Shown here: positions 37,954 through 46,519 of the stretch, one piece after another | Layout: each line of letters opens with the position of its first letter | Numbering within the stretch: position 1 is the first letter of the stretch | Assembly: GCA_030655315.1 (NCBI GenBank) | Contig: JAURVT010000029.1 | Span: 46,246 to 110,245 of the forward strand | DNA: 64,000 bases | Source of the DNA: Nocardioidaceae bacterium | GTDB taxonomy: Bacteria; Actinomycetota; Actinomycetes; Propionibacteriales; Nocardioidaceae | Reading direction: 5' to 3' | The notes under the pieces: model-generated | Databases searched by the model: none | What the model was told of the DNA's origin: nothing | The model's input: the letters and a program-made list of their open reading frames with translations, nothing else | Position numbers and translations under genes: made by a program

Positions 37954-38837
37954 GGGGGCGACCGGTCGAGGAAGCTGCGCCACGGCTGCTCTGCGGGCAC
38001 CGAGGGCTCCGAGGGGCCGTACCCGGCGCGCAGGATCACCTGGGGCCAGGTGCTGTGACCGAGGTCGGAACGCAGCCGCGCGCGGATCGTGTCGTCCTCG
38101 ATCGGTCCGTCGACGATCGTCATGGCCGCGCCGTAGCCGGTGGCGGTCAGCCAGGTCTCCTGGAGAGCGGCACCGGCGCGCATCCAGTCCACCGGACGGT
38201 CACCGGCGGTGGAGAGCACCATCAGCTCCGGCCCGCCCCTGCGGTGGGCGGCATCGGGAGCGACGAGGCCGCGTTCGGCGTCGTCGTGGCGCACGAGGTC
38301 CAGCAGCCGCTGACGGCGCGACTGGTCGACGGTGCTGAGCGTGGCGTCGTGGGATGCGGCAGCCTCGCCGAGCCGGGCCCGGACCGGCGGCCCCACCCGG
38401 CGCGTCCGCGGGGTGGCCCGCATGACTCGTCGCGCGGTGACCTGGCTCCCCAGCTCGGCGAGCACCCGGTCAGGCGACAGCGTGGGCGCCAGGTGGATCT
38501 CGGCGAGCGCACTGCGCACGTGGGCGCCGTCGGGCAGCCACGTCACCTCGGCGACCATGCCGACCGACGCCGCCCATGCGGCGACGTCGAGGACGAGTGC
38601 GCCGGCGCTGACGTGGGCCGCCCGGTCGCTGACCGGTTGATGGATCGCGAGGCGTTCGGTGTCGAGGGCGACCGTGACCTTGCGTCCGTCGACGCGCAGT
38701 CGCCACGGGCGGCTGTCGCGGGGAGAGGGCGCGGCGATCGCCGAGCGGACCACGGCTGCCACCTGCCACAGGTCCAAGCCCGGTGACGACGACTGCCGGC
38801 TCTGCGTGGGTGACCGGGGCTCGAGGTCAGCGGTCAT
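37950..38837 (-). CDS. Acg-type nitroreductase-fold protein
   Basis: This 295-residue protein matches the Acg family (Rv2032, Rv3127, Rv3131), which is nearly confined to DosR regulons. AAIAAPSPRDSRPWRLRVDG near residue 28 is the FMN-region start. AGAALQETWLTATGYGAAMT near 232 is the C-terminal helix. WPQVILRAGYGP closes the fold. Mycobacterial Acg binds FMN but lacks ordinary nitroreductase activity and may store flavin. The ATG lies inside the end of the upstream USP gene (11-base overlap), so the two are coupled. Confidence 0.87.
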   Translation of the reverse strand: MTADLEPRSPTQSRQSSSPGLDLWQVAAVVRSAIAAPSPRDSRPWRLRVDGRKVTVALDTERLAIHQPVSDRAAHVSAGALVLDVAAWAASVGMVAEVTWLPDGAHVRSALAEIHLAPTLSPDRVLAELGSQVTARRVMRATPRTRRVGPPVRARLGEAAASHDATLSTVDQSRRQRLLDLVRHDDAERGLVAPDAAHRRGGPELMVLSTAGDRPVDWMRAGAALQETWLTATGYGAAMTIVDGPIEDDTIRARLRSDLGHSTWPQVILRAGYGPSEPSVPAEQPWRSFLDRSPP

Positions 38838-39669
38838 GTTGCGGCCGCTCGGAGGGCACGACGACGAGTGGGCAGCCACCGTCGTCCAGGAGCCGGGCGA
38901 TCATCGAGCCGGTCCGGTGCTCGGGTCGCGGCACGGCGACCACCACGACCGATGCGCAGTCGACCAACGCGCGGACGGCGTCGCCGTTCGACTCGCCCGC
39001 CGTGACGACGCGCACGACCACCGAGGGGGTGTCGTCACGGAACGGAGCGAGGTGCGACTCGAGCACGTCCACGTCAGCGGCGGCGGCTGTCTCGTCGGCT
39101 TCGGCATCGGTGGCGTGGACGACGACGAGCTCCGAGCCGGTGGAGTCCGCGGTGGCGAAGGCCTGGGTGAGCACGGGGGTGGTGCTGTGGTCGAGGTCGG
39201 CCGCGACGACGACGGGTCCGCGCCACCCGGTCTCGGGGCGCCAACGCTCGGGGACGGCGACGACCGGGCACCCGGCCAGGCGTTGGACGTCGGCCGAGAC
39301 CCGTCCGTCCCAGAGGCGCTCGAGCCACCAGTCGTGCCGGCCGACGACCATCAGGGTGGCGGTGGAGGACAGGCCGATGAGGACACCGGCAGGGTGCCCC
39401 TGCTGCAGGTGGGTGCTGACCTCGACTCCGGACGGTCCGTCGAGGCCGGCGACGAGGTCGTCGACGACCTTGGTGGCCTCGGCCTCCGCGGTCCTGAGCT
39501 CGGCGGCGTGGGAGCGTCCGCCGGAGTCCAGGACCGACCAGGCGTGGGCGAGCACGAGCGCCGAGCGGGTGCACCGCGCGGCGTCGAGGCCGAAGCGGGC
39601 CGCGGCGAGGGACTGGGCGGAGGTGTCGACACCGACGATGACGACGGGTGTCGTGGTCGAGGTCGTCAT
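38827..39669 (-). CDS. Tandem universal stress protein
   Basis: This 280-residue protein has two USP domains (about 8-140 and 150-278). Loop regions VGRHDWWLERLWDGRVS and VAVPRPEHRTGSMIARLL lack the full ATP motif. Its ATG overlaps the stop of the lipoprotein gene (ATGA) and its end overlaps the nitroreductase start. USP-plus-Acg pairs are a repeated theme in mycobacterial DosR regulons. Confidence 0.88.
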   Translation of the reverse strand: MTTSTTTPVVIVGVDTSAQSLAAARFGLDAARCTRSALVLAHAWSVLDSGGRSHAAELRTAEAEATKVVDDLVAGLDGPSGVEVSTHLQQGHPAGVLIGLSSTATLMVVGRHDWWLERLWDGRVSADVQRLAGCPVVAVPERWRPETGWRGPVVVAADLDHSTTPVLTQAFATADSTGSELVVVHATDAEADETAAAADVDVLESHLAPFRDDTPSVVVRVVTAGESNGDAVRALVDCASVVVVAVPRPEHRTGSMIARLLDDGGCPLVVVPSERPQHDR

Positions 39670-40220
39670 GGCCGTCCTCCGGTGGTGGTGGGCATGGTCT
39701 CGAGCTGACGACGGGCGTCAGTGTCCACGACCTCGGCCCAGGCGCGCACGGAGGCGTCCGAGCCGGTGGCCCGTTCGACCGCGGAGTCGTCGATGACGGC
39801 GTCGAGGTGGGTGCGCATCGTCTGGTCCCAGAGGCCGTCGAACTCCTCGCCCGGGCAGGTCCGCAGGGCGTCCATGCCGGGCCCGTCCGAGCGACCCATC
39901 ATGGGCTCGCCGGGTCCGTCGGTGCCCATCATCGAGCCACCGTCGCCGTGGCGGCCCATCCACGCACGCATCGACTGGTGGTCCCAGCCGGGGTCGCCTG
40001 CGACGTCGGCCGAGTCGAGCACGACGTCGTCGTCGGAGCGGTCCCGCGCCAGTCGAGCGAGCTGCCGGGCGTCGGCGTCGTGCTGTGCCATCTGGGCCAC
40101 GAAGGTGTCGTCGACGGTCCGGGTCCGTGTCGGGGCGTCTGCCCGGCCGGTGGTCCCGCACGCGGCCAGTGCCCCGGCGGCAGCAGCGAGCACGATGACG
40201 GCGATGACGAAACGGCGCAT
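39666..40220 (-). CDS. DUF305-like lipoprotein with altered metal residues
   Basis: This 184-residue protein has a lipoprotein signal (hydrophobic residues 4-18, lipobox LAAC with C20). The rest follows the DUF305 plan: FVAQMAQHDADARQLARLA, a Met-rich loop (SMMG, PMMG, PGMDAL), then FDGLWDQTMRTHLDAVIDD. Normal DUF305 proteins have paired HH in both helices and bind copper or other metals at the cell surface; here each site has a single His. It sits between two USP genes in one operon. Confidence 0.72.
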   Translation of the reverse strand: MRRFVIAVIVLAAAAGALAACGTTGRADAPTRTRTVDDTFVAQMAQHDADARQLARLARDRSDDDVVLDSADVAGDPGWDHQSMRAWMGRHGDGGSMMGTDGPGEPMMGRSDGPGMDALRTCPGEEFDGLWDQTMRTHLDAVIDDSAVERATGSDASVRAWAEVVDTDARRQLETMPTTTGGRP

Positions 40221-40221
40221 C

Positions 40222-41151
40222 TCAGCCTGCCGGGGTGAGGTGGCCCGCGGCGGGTGCGGACTCGGTCACGGCGTGCTCGCGCACCGGCACGACCGCCAGG
40301 GGGCATCGGGCGTCACGGAGAACCGCTCGGCCCACCGACAGTGCCCAAGACGTGAGGTGCAGGAGGTGGTGCTCGCGCCCCACGACCAGCAGGCTCGCAC
40401 CGTCGCTGGCCTCGTGGAGCGCCGGTGCGACGTCGTCCCGCACGAGGCGCGTCCCGATGCTGACCTCAGGCGCCCCACCGTTCCAGCTGTCGACGATGCG
40501 GGCGAGCTCGGCCGACGAGGCCGCGGCCGCGGTGTCGTTGCTGCCGGGCTCGGCATGGACGACGACGACCGAGGTGCCGGTCGCCTGGGCGTGGGCCACG
40601 GCGAAGGCCATCAGGTCGGGCGCGTGGGAGGCCTCGTCGAGCGCGACGACGACCGGGCCGCTGCGATCGGTAGCGGCCTGCCAACCTTCTGGGACCGTGA
40701 TCACGGGGGTGGGGCTCGACGAGCACAGGCCTGACGCGACGTCACCGTAGAGGAGCCGGCGACCCCAGGTGGCCTGCTGGTGCCCGACGACCAGCACGCG
40801 GGCCCTGGTTGCTGCGGCCTGGAGCTGCGGCACGGCGGCGCCGAGGACGACCTCGCGGGTGATCGAGACCCCGGTGACGTCCAACGTGTCGCGGACCGAG
40901 GCCAGCAGCTCGTCGGCGAGGTGGCGCTCGTCGTTCAGGTAGTAGGTCTCGTAGGGGACGAAGACGGGTGGGTACCCGTAGGCGTGGACGAGCCGGAGTC
41001 CGAGCTGCAGCTGCTGCGCGAGCTGCGCGCCGTAGGCCGCAGCGCCCAGGGACGCCGGTGTCTCGTCGACGCCGACGACCACCTCGGGAGGACGTCGCGG
41101 GCGGTGCGTCGAGACGCTGTCTGGGTCGCGTTGGGTGCCGTTCGGGCTCAT
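40222..41151 (-). CDS. Tandem universal stress protein, first gene of a seven-gene operon
   Basis: This 309-residue protein has two USP domains (about 24-165 and 172-290) and a short polar leader (MSPNGTQRD). Loops VGHQQATWGRRLLYGD and VGREHHLLHLTSWALS lack the canonical ATP motif. A stretch YPPVFVPYETYYLNDE in the first domain is aromatic-rich. The gene opens the operon USP, lipoprotein, USP, nitroreductase, hypothetical, ABC ATPase, ABC permease. A pair of DosR-like boxes at 41213-41247 lies 62-96 bp upstream. Confidence 0.88.
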   Translation of the reverse strand: MSPNGTQRDPDSVSTHRPRRPPEVVVGVDETPASLGAAAYGAQLAQQLQLGLRLVHAYGYPPVFVPYETYYLNDERHLADELLASVRDTLDVTGVSITREVVLGAAVPQLQAAATRARVLVVGHQQATWGRRLLYGDVASGLCSSSPTPVITVPEGWQAATDRSGPVVVALDEASHAPDLMAFAVAHAQATGTSVVVVHAEPGSNDTAAAASSAELARIVDSWNGGAPEVSIGTRLVRDDVAPALHEASDGASLLVVGREHHLLHLTSWALSVGRAVLRDARCPLAVVPVREHAVTESAPAAGHLTPAG

Positions 41152-41212
41152 CCGGGGTCTCCTCGTTCGGGGCAGTACCTGCAGACTCCTCGCCGTCGAG
41201 GCGGCGGTTGAG

Positions 41213-41247
41213 GGGCGGAAGGTCCCAGACCAGGGGACCAATGACCT
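41213..41247 (-). promoter_or_regulatory. DosR-like box pair for the leftward USP operon
   Basis: On the minus strand, GGGACCTTCCGCCC occupies 41213-41226. The site at 41234-41247 reads AGGTCATTGGTCCC, or GGGACCAATGACCT on the plus strand. The starts are exactly 21 bp apart, two helical turns. They lie 62-96 bp upstream of the USP start at 41151, the usual activator distance. Confidence 0.6.
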
Positions 41248-41283
41248 TCGAGTGGGGCAGCACCCAGAGGCCCGGCCCGGACC

Positions 41284-41318
41284 GGGACCTTGTGCGCCCG
41301 CGAAGGGACCTTGTGCCG
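41284..41318 (+). promoter_or_regulatory. DosR-like box pair for the rightward USP pair
   Basis: GGGACCTTGTGCGC (41284-41297) and GGGACCTTGTGCCG (41305-41318) share 12 of 14 bases and start exactly 21 bp apart. They end 60 bp before the ATG at 41378. The left half-site is perfect in both; the right one is weak. With the leftward pair they make a mirror-like divergent control region. Confidence 0.6.
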
Positions 41319-41377
41319 TGCTGTGCCAGGCCGATCTGGTCGAGCCTGAGGAGAGTCCCACCGATCTTGGAGAGCCC

Positions 41378-42265
41378 ATGAGCACCCTCGTCCCACCCGC
41401 ACCGGTCACCGTAGGCGTCGACGGCGCCGCGGCGTCCCACGTCGCTGCGCAGATGGCCGTCCGACTGGCCCAGCAGCGCGGGGCGTCGGTCCGGCTCGTC
41501 CATGCGTGGGCCTGTCCCGTGATGCACGGCAGCTACGCCGGTGCCCTGGTGGTCCGAGGAGATGTCGTCGCCGACGCCGTCGTCCACGACGTGCTGGACG
41601 GCCTGGACGTGCCGGCCGGCGTCCCGGTCCATACCCAGATCGAGCACCTACCGGCCGTGGCCCTGCTGGAGCGACTCAGCGACGTGTCCTGCCTGATCGT
41701 CGTCGGACGCCACGAGGACCGCCTGGCCCGCGTCGCCACCGGTGATGTCGCCGTCGCCCTATCCAGCCGCGCCCGGTGCCCGGTGCTGTCCGTGCCCGAA
41801 CAGTGGCGACGCCGCTCCACCGGCCCGCGACGCGTCGTCGTCGCCGTCGACACCACCCACGACTCCTCGGCCGCCCTGGCCCTCGCGTTCGCCGAGGCCA
41901 CCACACGCGGCGCCGGCCTGGTCGCCGTGCACGCCATCGCCCCCACCGAGGACGCCCACGCCCAGGGTGCGGGGCGCCGGCAGGTCGCCCGCATCCTCAA
42001 GCCGTGGAGGGCCGCGTTCCCCGGCGTCGACGTCGAGGTCTACACCGATCTCGCGCACCCGGCGCCGATGCTGCAGTCGGCCTCACGGTGGGCCGACCTG
42101 CTCGTCGTGGAGCGCCCGACCCGCCAGACCCGCCGCCCCCGGCTCGGGTCGGTCCTGCACCACGTGGTCGCGAACAGCAAGTGCCCCGTGATCGTCGTCC
42201 CGGCACCGCTGGCCGCGGTCCTACCGTCGGCCGCTCCCGCCGCGACCGTCCCGGTGCTCGCATGA
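41378..42265 (+). CDS. Tandem universal stress protein
   Basis: This 295-residue protein has two USP domains (about 8-140 and 148-280). The loops are VGRHEDRLARVATGDVA and VERPTRQTRRPRLGSVL, only partly like the ATP motif. The ATG at 41378 is preceded by GGAGAG. The stop overlaps the ATG of the next USP gene (ATGA), so the two form a bicistronic unit under the DosR-like pair at 41284-41318. Confidence 0.88.
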   Translation: MSTLVPPAPVTVGVDGAAASHVAAQMAVRLAQQRGASVRLVHAWACPVMHGSYAGALVVRGDVVADAVVHDVLDGLDVPAGVPVHTQIEHLPAVALLERLSDVSCLIVVGRHEDRLARVATGDVAVALSSRARCPVLSVPEQWRRRSTGPRRVVVAVDTTHDSSAALALAFAEATTRGAGLVAVHAIAPTEDAHAQGAGRRQVARILKPWRAAFPGVDVEVYTDLAHPAPMLQSASRWADLLVVERPTRQTRRPRLGSVLHHVVANSKCPVIVVPAPLAAVLPSAAPAATVPVLA

Positions 42266-43137
42266 ACGCCGAGGTCGTGGACGACGTCGTCCTGGTGGGC
42301 GTGGACCACACCGACCACGGTCGTGCCGCGCTACGTCTGGGAGCGAGGCGGGCCGTCGACCTCGGATGCGGCCTGCGTGTGGTCAGGGTCCTCGAACCCG
42401 GACTGGCACCGCGCCTCCAGGACACCCGCACCACGCTCCACAACGCAGCGCGCGGCGCCACCGCCTGGGTCTTCGACGAGCTCGCCGGCATGGAGCACCC
42501 CCCCGATGTCGAGATCTCCTCGCTGGTCGGCGACCCGATGACGGTGCTGCTGGCGCAGTCGGCCCACGCCCGCGAGCTCGTCGTGGGTTCGCCGGCGTCC
42601 GCCGGTCGCGCCCTGGCAGACCCGCTCCTCAACGGACTCCGCCGCCACGCGCAGTGCCTGGTCGTCGAGGCGAGCCCGGACGCCGAGATCGTCCGCGCGA
42701 CCGGACCCGAGGTGACGACCCCTGGCTCCGTGCCTCTCACCGTCGGCACCCGGAACATCGGCCCGGTCCTGGTGGGTTTCGACGGGTCTGCCCACGCCGT
42801 CGCCGCACTCGGCTGGGCCGTCGGTCAAGCCGCTGCGTCGGGCACGGCGGTCCGTGTCGTGTCGGTGGTCGGCGCGTCGGACTCGGCCGAGCAGCGAGCT
42901 GCGGTGCACCGCGCCCAGGCCGATGCCGTCGAGGCCGCCGAGGTTCCTGTGAGCGTTGCGGTCACCTGCGACTCGGTCGAGGGCGAGGCGGTCGACGTGC
43001 TGGTCACCGCCGCGATGAAGGCGAGCCACCTGGTGCTCGGGCGCCACGGCGTGAGCTCGATGATCCGCGGTTCGTTGAGCTCGGTGGGCGACGCATGCTC
43101 GCGCCTGGCGACGTGCCCGGTCACCATCGTTCCGTGA
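42262..43137 (+). CDS. Tandem universal stress protein
   Basis: This 291-residue protein has two USP domains (about 8-145 and 160-290). The first has lost the usual glycine loop (VGSPASAGRALADPLLNG). The second has GRHGVSSMIRGSLSS, close to the ATP motif. It is coupled to the preceding USP gene, and a strong hairpin follows 76 bases after its stop. It marks the right edge of the stress island. Confidence 0.88.
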   Translation: MNAEVVDDVVLVGVDHTDHGRAALRLGARRAVDLGCGLRVVRVLEPGLAPRLQDTRTTLHNAARGATAWVFDELAGMEHPPDVEISSLVGDPMTVLLAQSAHARELVVGSPASAGRALADPLLNGLRRHAQCLVVEASPDAEIVRATGPEVTTPGSVPLTVGTRNIGPVLVGFDGSAHAVAALGWAVGQAAASGTAVRVVSVVGASDSAEQRAAVHRAQADAVEAAEVPVSVAVTCDSVEGEAVDVLVTAAMKASHLVLGRHGVSSMIRGSLSSVGDACSRLATCPVTIVP

Positions 43138-43213
43138 TCGCGGGGGCCCACCCGACGTCAGCGACCCTCCGGTTCGCGAGGGACTCGCATCCGATGTCCA
43201 GTCGGCGCTGGGG

Positions 43214-43239
43214 CCGCGGACAGCACGACCTGTCCGCGG
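43214..43239 (+). terminator. Hairpin terminator after the USP pair
   Basis: CCGCGGACAG and CTGTCCGCGG form a perfect 10-bp stem with a 6-nt loop (43224-43229), 76 bases past the USP stop. No T-tract follows, as elsewhere in this window. Confidence 0.6.
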
Positions 43240-43567
43240 ACTGTTGATCCGGACATGCCCACCGCCACCCGGCAACGCATGGTGCATCGGGCCAGCGCGA
43301 GTGACTCCCGTCCCGACGACCGACGCGTGGGAGTCGCTGGCGGAGGGAAGAATCTGGCTGGCCCCCTCGACCGGGCGGTGCCTCGATCGGACGCGGCGCC
43401 GTCAGGTCGTGCTCGGCGCTGTCCGCCCTCTCCGCGCAGCCGCGCAGGGGCTGGTTGTCGAACCAGGATGATGGTCGCGAAGATGTGGGCGTGAGAATGG
43501 CACGTGTGGCTCGGGCAGGCGTCGCAGACGGTTCCGTGGGGTCGGCTCTCGCGGCCCACCTCGGCTG
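43240..43567. other. Non-coding stretch between the stress island and the xylanase gene
   Basis: These 328 bases hold no reading frame with convincing codon use or a ribosome-binding site. No DosR-like box, tRNA or repeat was seen. It presumably contains the promoter of the xylanase gene, but no clear -10/-35 pair could be picked out. Confidence 0.5.
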
Positions 43568-45268
43568 ATGGCGGGCCCGATCCGATGGCGACGGTCTGTC
43601 GTCTGCCTGGCGTCGGTCGGCGTCCTTCTCGCCCTCGCGGGCTGCACGTCGACGGACGAACCGTCGGAGCCGGACACGGTCATCGACCTGCTGCGGGAGG
43701 ACTGGCAGGACGTACCGGGGATCGAGGCTGACGACGACGGGCTGCTCGTGACGGCCACCGACCGGAGCATCGTCGAGCAGGACGGTGGCGGAGGCCAGCC
43801 GGACCCGCCCGTCAATCTTGCCGGGACGCACCTCGTGGGCGCGGGGGACTTCACGCTCGACACCTCCTTCACCGGCGTGACCGCCGACGCCACCCTGTCC
43901 CTCTACGACAGTCCGCCGGTCGTCTCGGACGAGTTCCGGATCGAGCCTGCGGGACTCCACCTCACCCTCGACGGCGACGACCTCGAGATCGCCCTCTTCG
44001 ACGGCTCGACCCCGCGGGACGCCACCAGCCCGCAGCCGGCGGAGGAGGACCGCGTCAGGCTCGCGGACCCGGGAGCAGAGCTGTCCGTGCACCGTCTCGG
44101 TGACCGCCTCGAGATCACGAGCGACGGCACGACGGTGTCCGTGCTGTCGCGCGGCGACGTCCTCGACTCGGGCGAGCTGTGGCTCGGCCTGTCGAGCGAT
44201 GGGGGATCCTTCACCGTCAGCTCGCTCACGGTGTCGGCCTCCGGAGACTCCCTGGCCGCCGCAGGTCCGGTCGCGGCGGATGCCGAACGGTCGCCGGACG
44301 GCCTGCAGGCCCTCGCCGCCCGCTCTCGCCCGGACTTCCTGGTCGGCGCGGCGGTGGCCCTCGGCCCGCTGGTCTCCGACGAGGACTACGCGGAGGAGCT
44401 CGTCGGCAACGTCGGCGGCCTCACCCCGGAGAACGCGATGAAGCCGCAGGCGCTCTCCCCCCGACAGGGGGAGTACCACTTCGAGGAGGCCGACGCGCTC
44501 CTCGACCTCGCCGAGAGCAAGGGCATCGCCGTCCACGGGCACACCATCGCCTTCACCGAGGCGATGCCCCGCTGGATGCAGGATCTCCCCACCGACACCG
44601 AGGAGGACCGTCGGGCCAGCGCCGAGGCCCTGCTCGACTACGTCACCACCGTCGTCACGCACTTCAGGGGTCGGCTCCACTCCCTCGACGTCGTCAACGA
44701 GCCCTTCGACGTCGACCAGGGGACCGACCTGCAGGAGAACACCTGGCTGCGCGTCTTCGGGGAGACCTACCCGGTGGTCGTCTCGCGAGCGGTCCACGAC
44801 GCCGACCCCGACGTCCAGCAGTTCATCAACGAGAACGGCGCCGACGTGCCGGGGCCACGACAGGACGCCCTGCGCCGGCTCGCCCTCGACACCAGCGCCC
44901 GGGGCGGGCACATCGACGGCGTCGGCCTGCAGGCCCACGTCTACGACCTCGACACCGATGCCGTCTCGGCCGACGACCTCGCCACGACCTTCGACGCGTT
45001 CCAGGACGCGGGACTCGTCGTCCGGATCTCCGAGAACGACGTCACCGACGACCAGGGTCAGGACGTCCAGGCCGAGCAGTACGCCACGATCCTCGGAGCC
45101 TGCCTGCGATCGGAGGTCTGCGTCTCCTACACGACGTGGGGGGTGGACGACCGGTACGACTGGTTCGTCGATGACGACGGAGGCCTCCAGCAGGGCCACG
45201 ACCTCCTCTTCGACGACGGGGAGCCGACGCCCGCGTACGACGCGATGCGGACCGTGCTCGAGGACTGA
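43568..45268 (+). CDS. GH10 endo-1,4-beta-xylanase lipoprotein
   Basis: This 566-residue secreted protein has a lipoprotein signal (lipobox LALAGC, Cys near residue 25). A beta-rich domain (about 40-230) resembling a carbohydrate-binding or laminin-like fold comes next. A GH10 catalytic domain (about 255-566) follows, with acid/base E378 in DVVNEP and nucleophile E489 in VRISEND. GLTPENAMKPQ is the family's substrate-site motif. It cleaves xylan outside the cell (EC 3.2.1.8), anchored to the membrane. No other glycan-utilisation gene is nearby. No good ribosome-binding site precedes the ATG. Confidence 0.88.
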   Translation: MAGPIRWRRSVVCLASVGVLLALAGCTSTDEPSEPDTVIDLLREDWQDVPGIEADDDGLLVTATDRSIVEQDGGGGQPDPPVNLAGTHLVGAGDFTLDTSFTGVTADATLSLYDSPPVVSDEFRIEPAGLHLTLDGDDLEIALFDGSTPRDATSPQPAEEDRVRLADPGAELSVHRLGDRLEITSDGTTVSVLSRGDVLDSGELWLGLSSDGGSFTVSSLTVSASGDSLAAAGPVAADAERSPDGLQALAARSRPDFLVGAAVALGPLVSDEDYAEELVGNVGGLTPENAMKPQALSPRQGEYHFEEADALLDLAESKGIAVHGHTIAFTEAMPRWMQDLPTDTEEDRRASAEALLDYVTTVVTHFRGRLHSLDVVNEPFDVDQGTDLQENTWLRVFGETYPVVVSRAVHDADPDVQQFINENGADVPGPRQDALRRLALDTSARGGHIDGVGLQAHVYDLDTDAVSADDLATTFDAFQDAGLVVRISENDVTDDQGQDVQAEQYATILGACLRSEVCVSYTTWGVDDRYDWFVDDDGGLQQGHDLLFDDGEPTPAYDAMRTVLED

Positions 45269-45429
45269 CCGCCGCGCGAGCGACCGTGACGTGCTCGCGG
45301 CCCTGGTGCGTGCCGTGGCGTCGGGGTGTCTCAGATCGAGGCACTCGGGCTGCCGGCCCGTCCGTAACGTGCGTCACAGTCACCCCCGGGCGAGCCGCCA
45401 CGGGGTCCTGCCGACGCGAGGAGACGACG

Positions 45430-46488
45430 ATGAAGGCACTGGTGTACCACGGTCCCGGGAGCAAGTCCTGGGAGGACGTGCCCGACCCCGTCCTGCAGGA
45501 CGAGACCGACGCCATCGTGCGCGTCGAGACCACGACCATCTGCGGCACCGACCTGCACATCCTCAAGGGCGACGTCCCCGCCGTCGTGGACGGCCGGATC
45601 CTCGGGCACGAGGGGGTCGGCGTCGTCACCGAGATCGGGGCCGGGTGCACCCAGGTGAAGGTCGGCGACCGGGTCATCATCTCGTGCGTCAGCAAGTGCA
45701 TGACCTGCAGCTACTGCCTCCAGGGGCTGACGTCGCACTGCCAGACGCTCGGCGGGATCGGCTGGATCTTCGGCCACCTCATCGACGGCACGCAGGCCGA
45801 GCTCGTGCGGGTCCCGTTCGCCGACCACGGTCTCATCCCGCTGCCCGACGGGGTCAGCGCCGAGCAGGGGGCGATGCTCAGCGACATCCTGCCCACCGGC
45901 TACGAGATCGGCGTGCTGAACGGTGCGGTGAAGGAGGGCGACGTCGTCGCCGTGATCGGTGCGGGCCCCGTCGGGCTCTCGGCGATCATGACCGCCGCCA
46001 CCCGGGGTGCCTCCAAGGTGATCGCCGTCGACAGCAACAAGTTCCGGCTGGAGGAGTCCCTGACGTTCGGGGCCACCGACACGGTCGACGTGGGTGCGGG
46101 CGTCGACGTCGTGGAGGCGCTCAGGGCGCACAGCAGCGACGGGCTCGGCGTCGACGTCGCCATCGAGGCGGTGGGGCTTCCCGCCACCTTCGGCACCGCG
46201 CTCGACTCCATCCGGCCGGGTGGTCACGTCGCCAACGTCGGGGTGCACGGGGAGTCGGTGAGCTTCCCCCTCGAGCGGGACTGGATCAACAACATCACCA
46301 TCACCACCGGGCTGGTCAACGCGACCACGGCGCCGGAGCTCCTGGAGGAGGTCACCGCAGGACGGATGGACCCGGGCAAGTTCGTCACGCACCGGTTCAC
46401 CTTCGACCAGGTGATCGAGGCCTACGACACTTTCGCCCGGGCCGCTGACGAGCACGCGATCAAGGTGGTCATCTCCCGGACCGAGTGA
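45430..46488 (+). CDS. Zinc-dependent medium-chain alcohol dehydrogenase
   Basis: This 352-residue enzyme carries the catalytic zinc motif TTICGTDLHILKGD with GHEGVG. The structural zinc cluster CMTCSYCLQGLTSHC is also present. The Rossmann motif is VIGAGPVGLS near residue 177. It interconverts alcohols and aldehydes or ketones with NAD(P). Similar enzymes act in mixed-acid fermentation, so a hypoxia role is possible, but I saw no DosR-like box in its 161-bp upstream region. GAGGAGACGACG precedes the ATG. Confidence 0.9.
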   Translation: MKALVYHGPGSKSWEDVPDPVLQDETDAIVRVETTTICGTDLHILKGDVPAVVDGRILGHEGVGVVTEIGAGCTQVKVGDRVIISCVSKCMTCSYCLQGLTSHCQTLGGIGWIFGHLIDGTQAELVRVPFADHGLIPLPDGVSAEQGAMLSDILPTGYEIGVLNGAVKEGDVVAVIGAGPVGLSAIMTAATRGASKVIAVDSNKFRLEESLTFGATDTVDVGAGVDVVEALRAHSSDGLGVDVAIEAVGLPATFGTALDSIRPGGHVANVGVHGESVSFPLERDWINNITITTGLVNATTAPELLEEVTAGRMDPGKFVTHRFTFDQVIEAYDTFARAADEHAIKVVISRTE

Positions 46489-46519
46489 CCGCCGGCGAGA
46501 GGACGTCAGCGGGGACGGG

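Noticed and set aside
45269..45429. DosR-like control of the alcohol dehydrogenase gene
   Set aside because: No GGGAC half-site with proper spacing was found in its upstream region.
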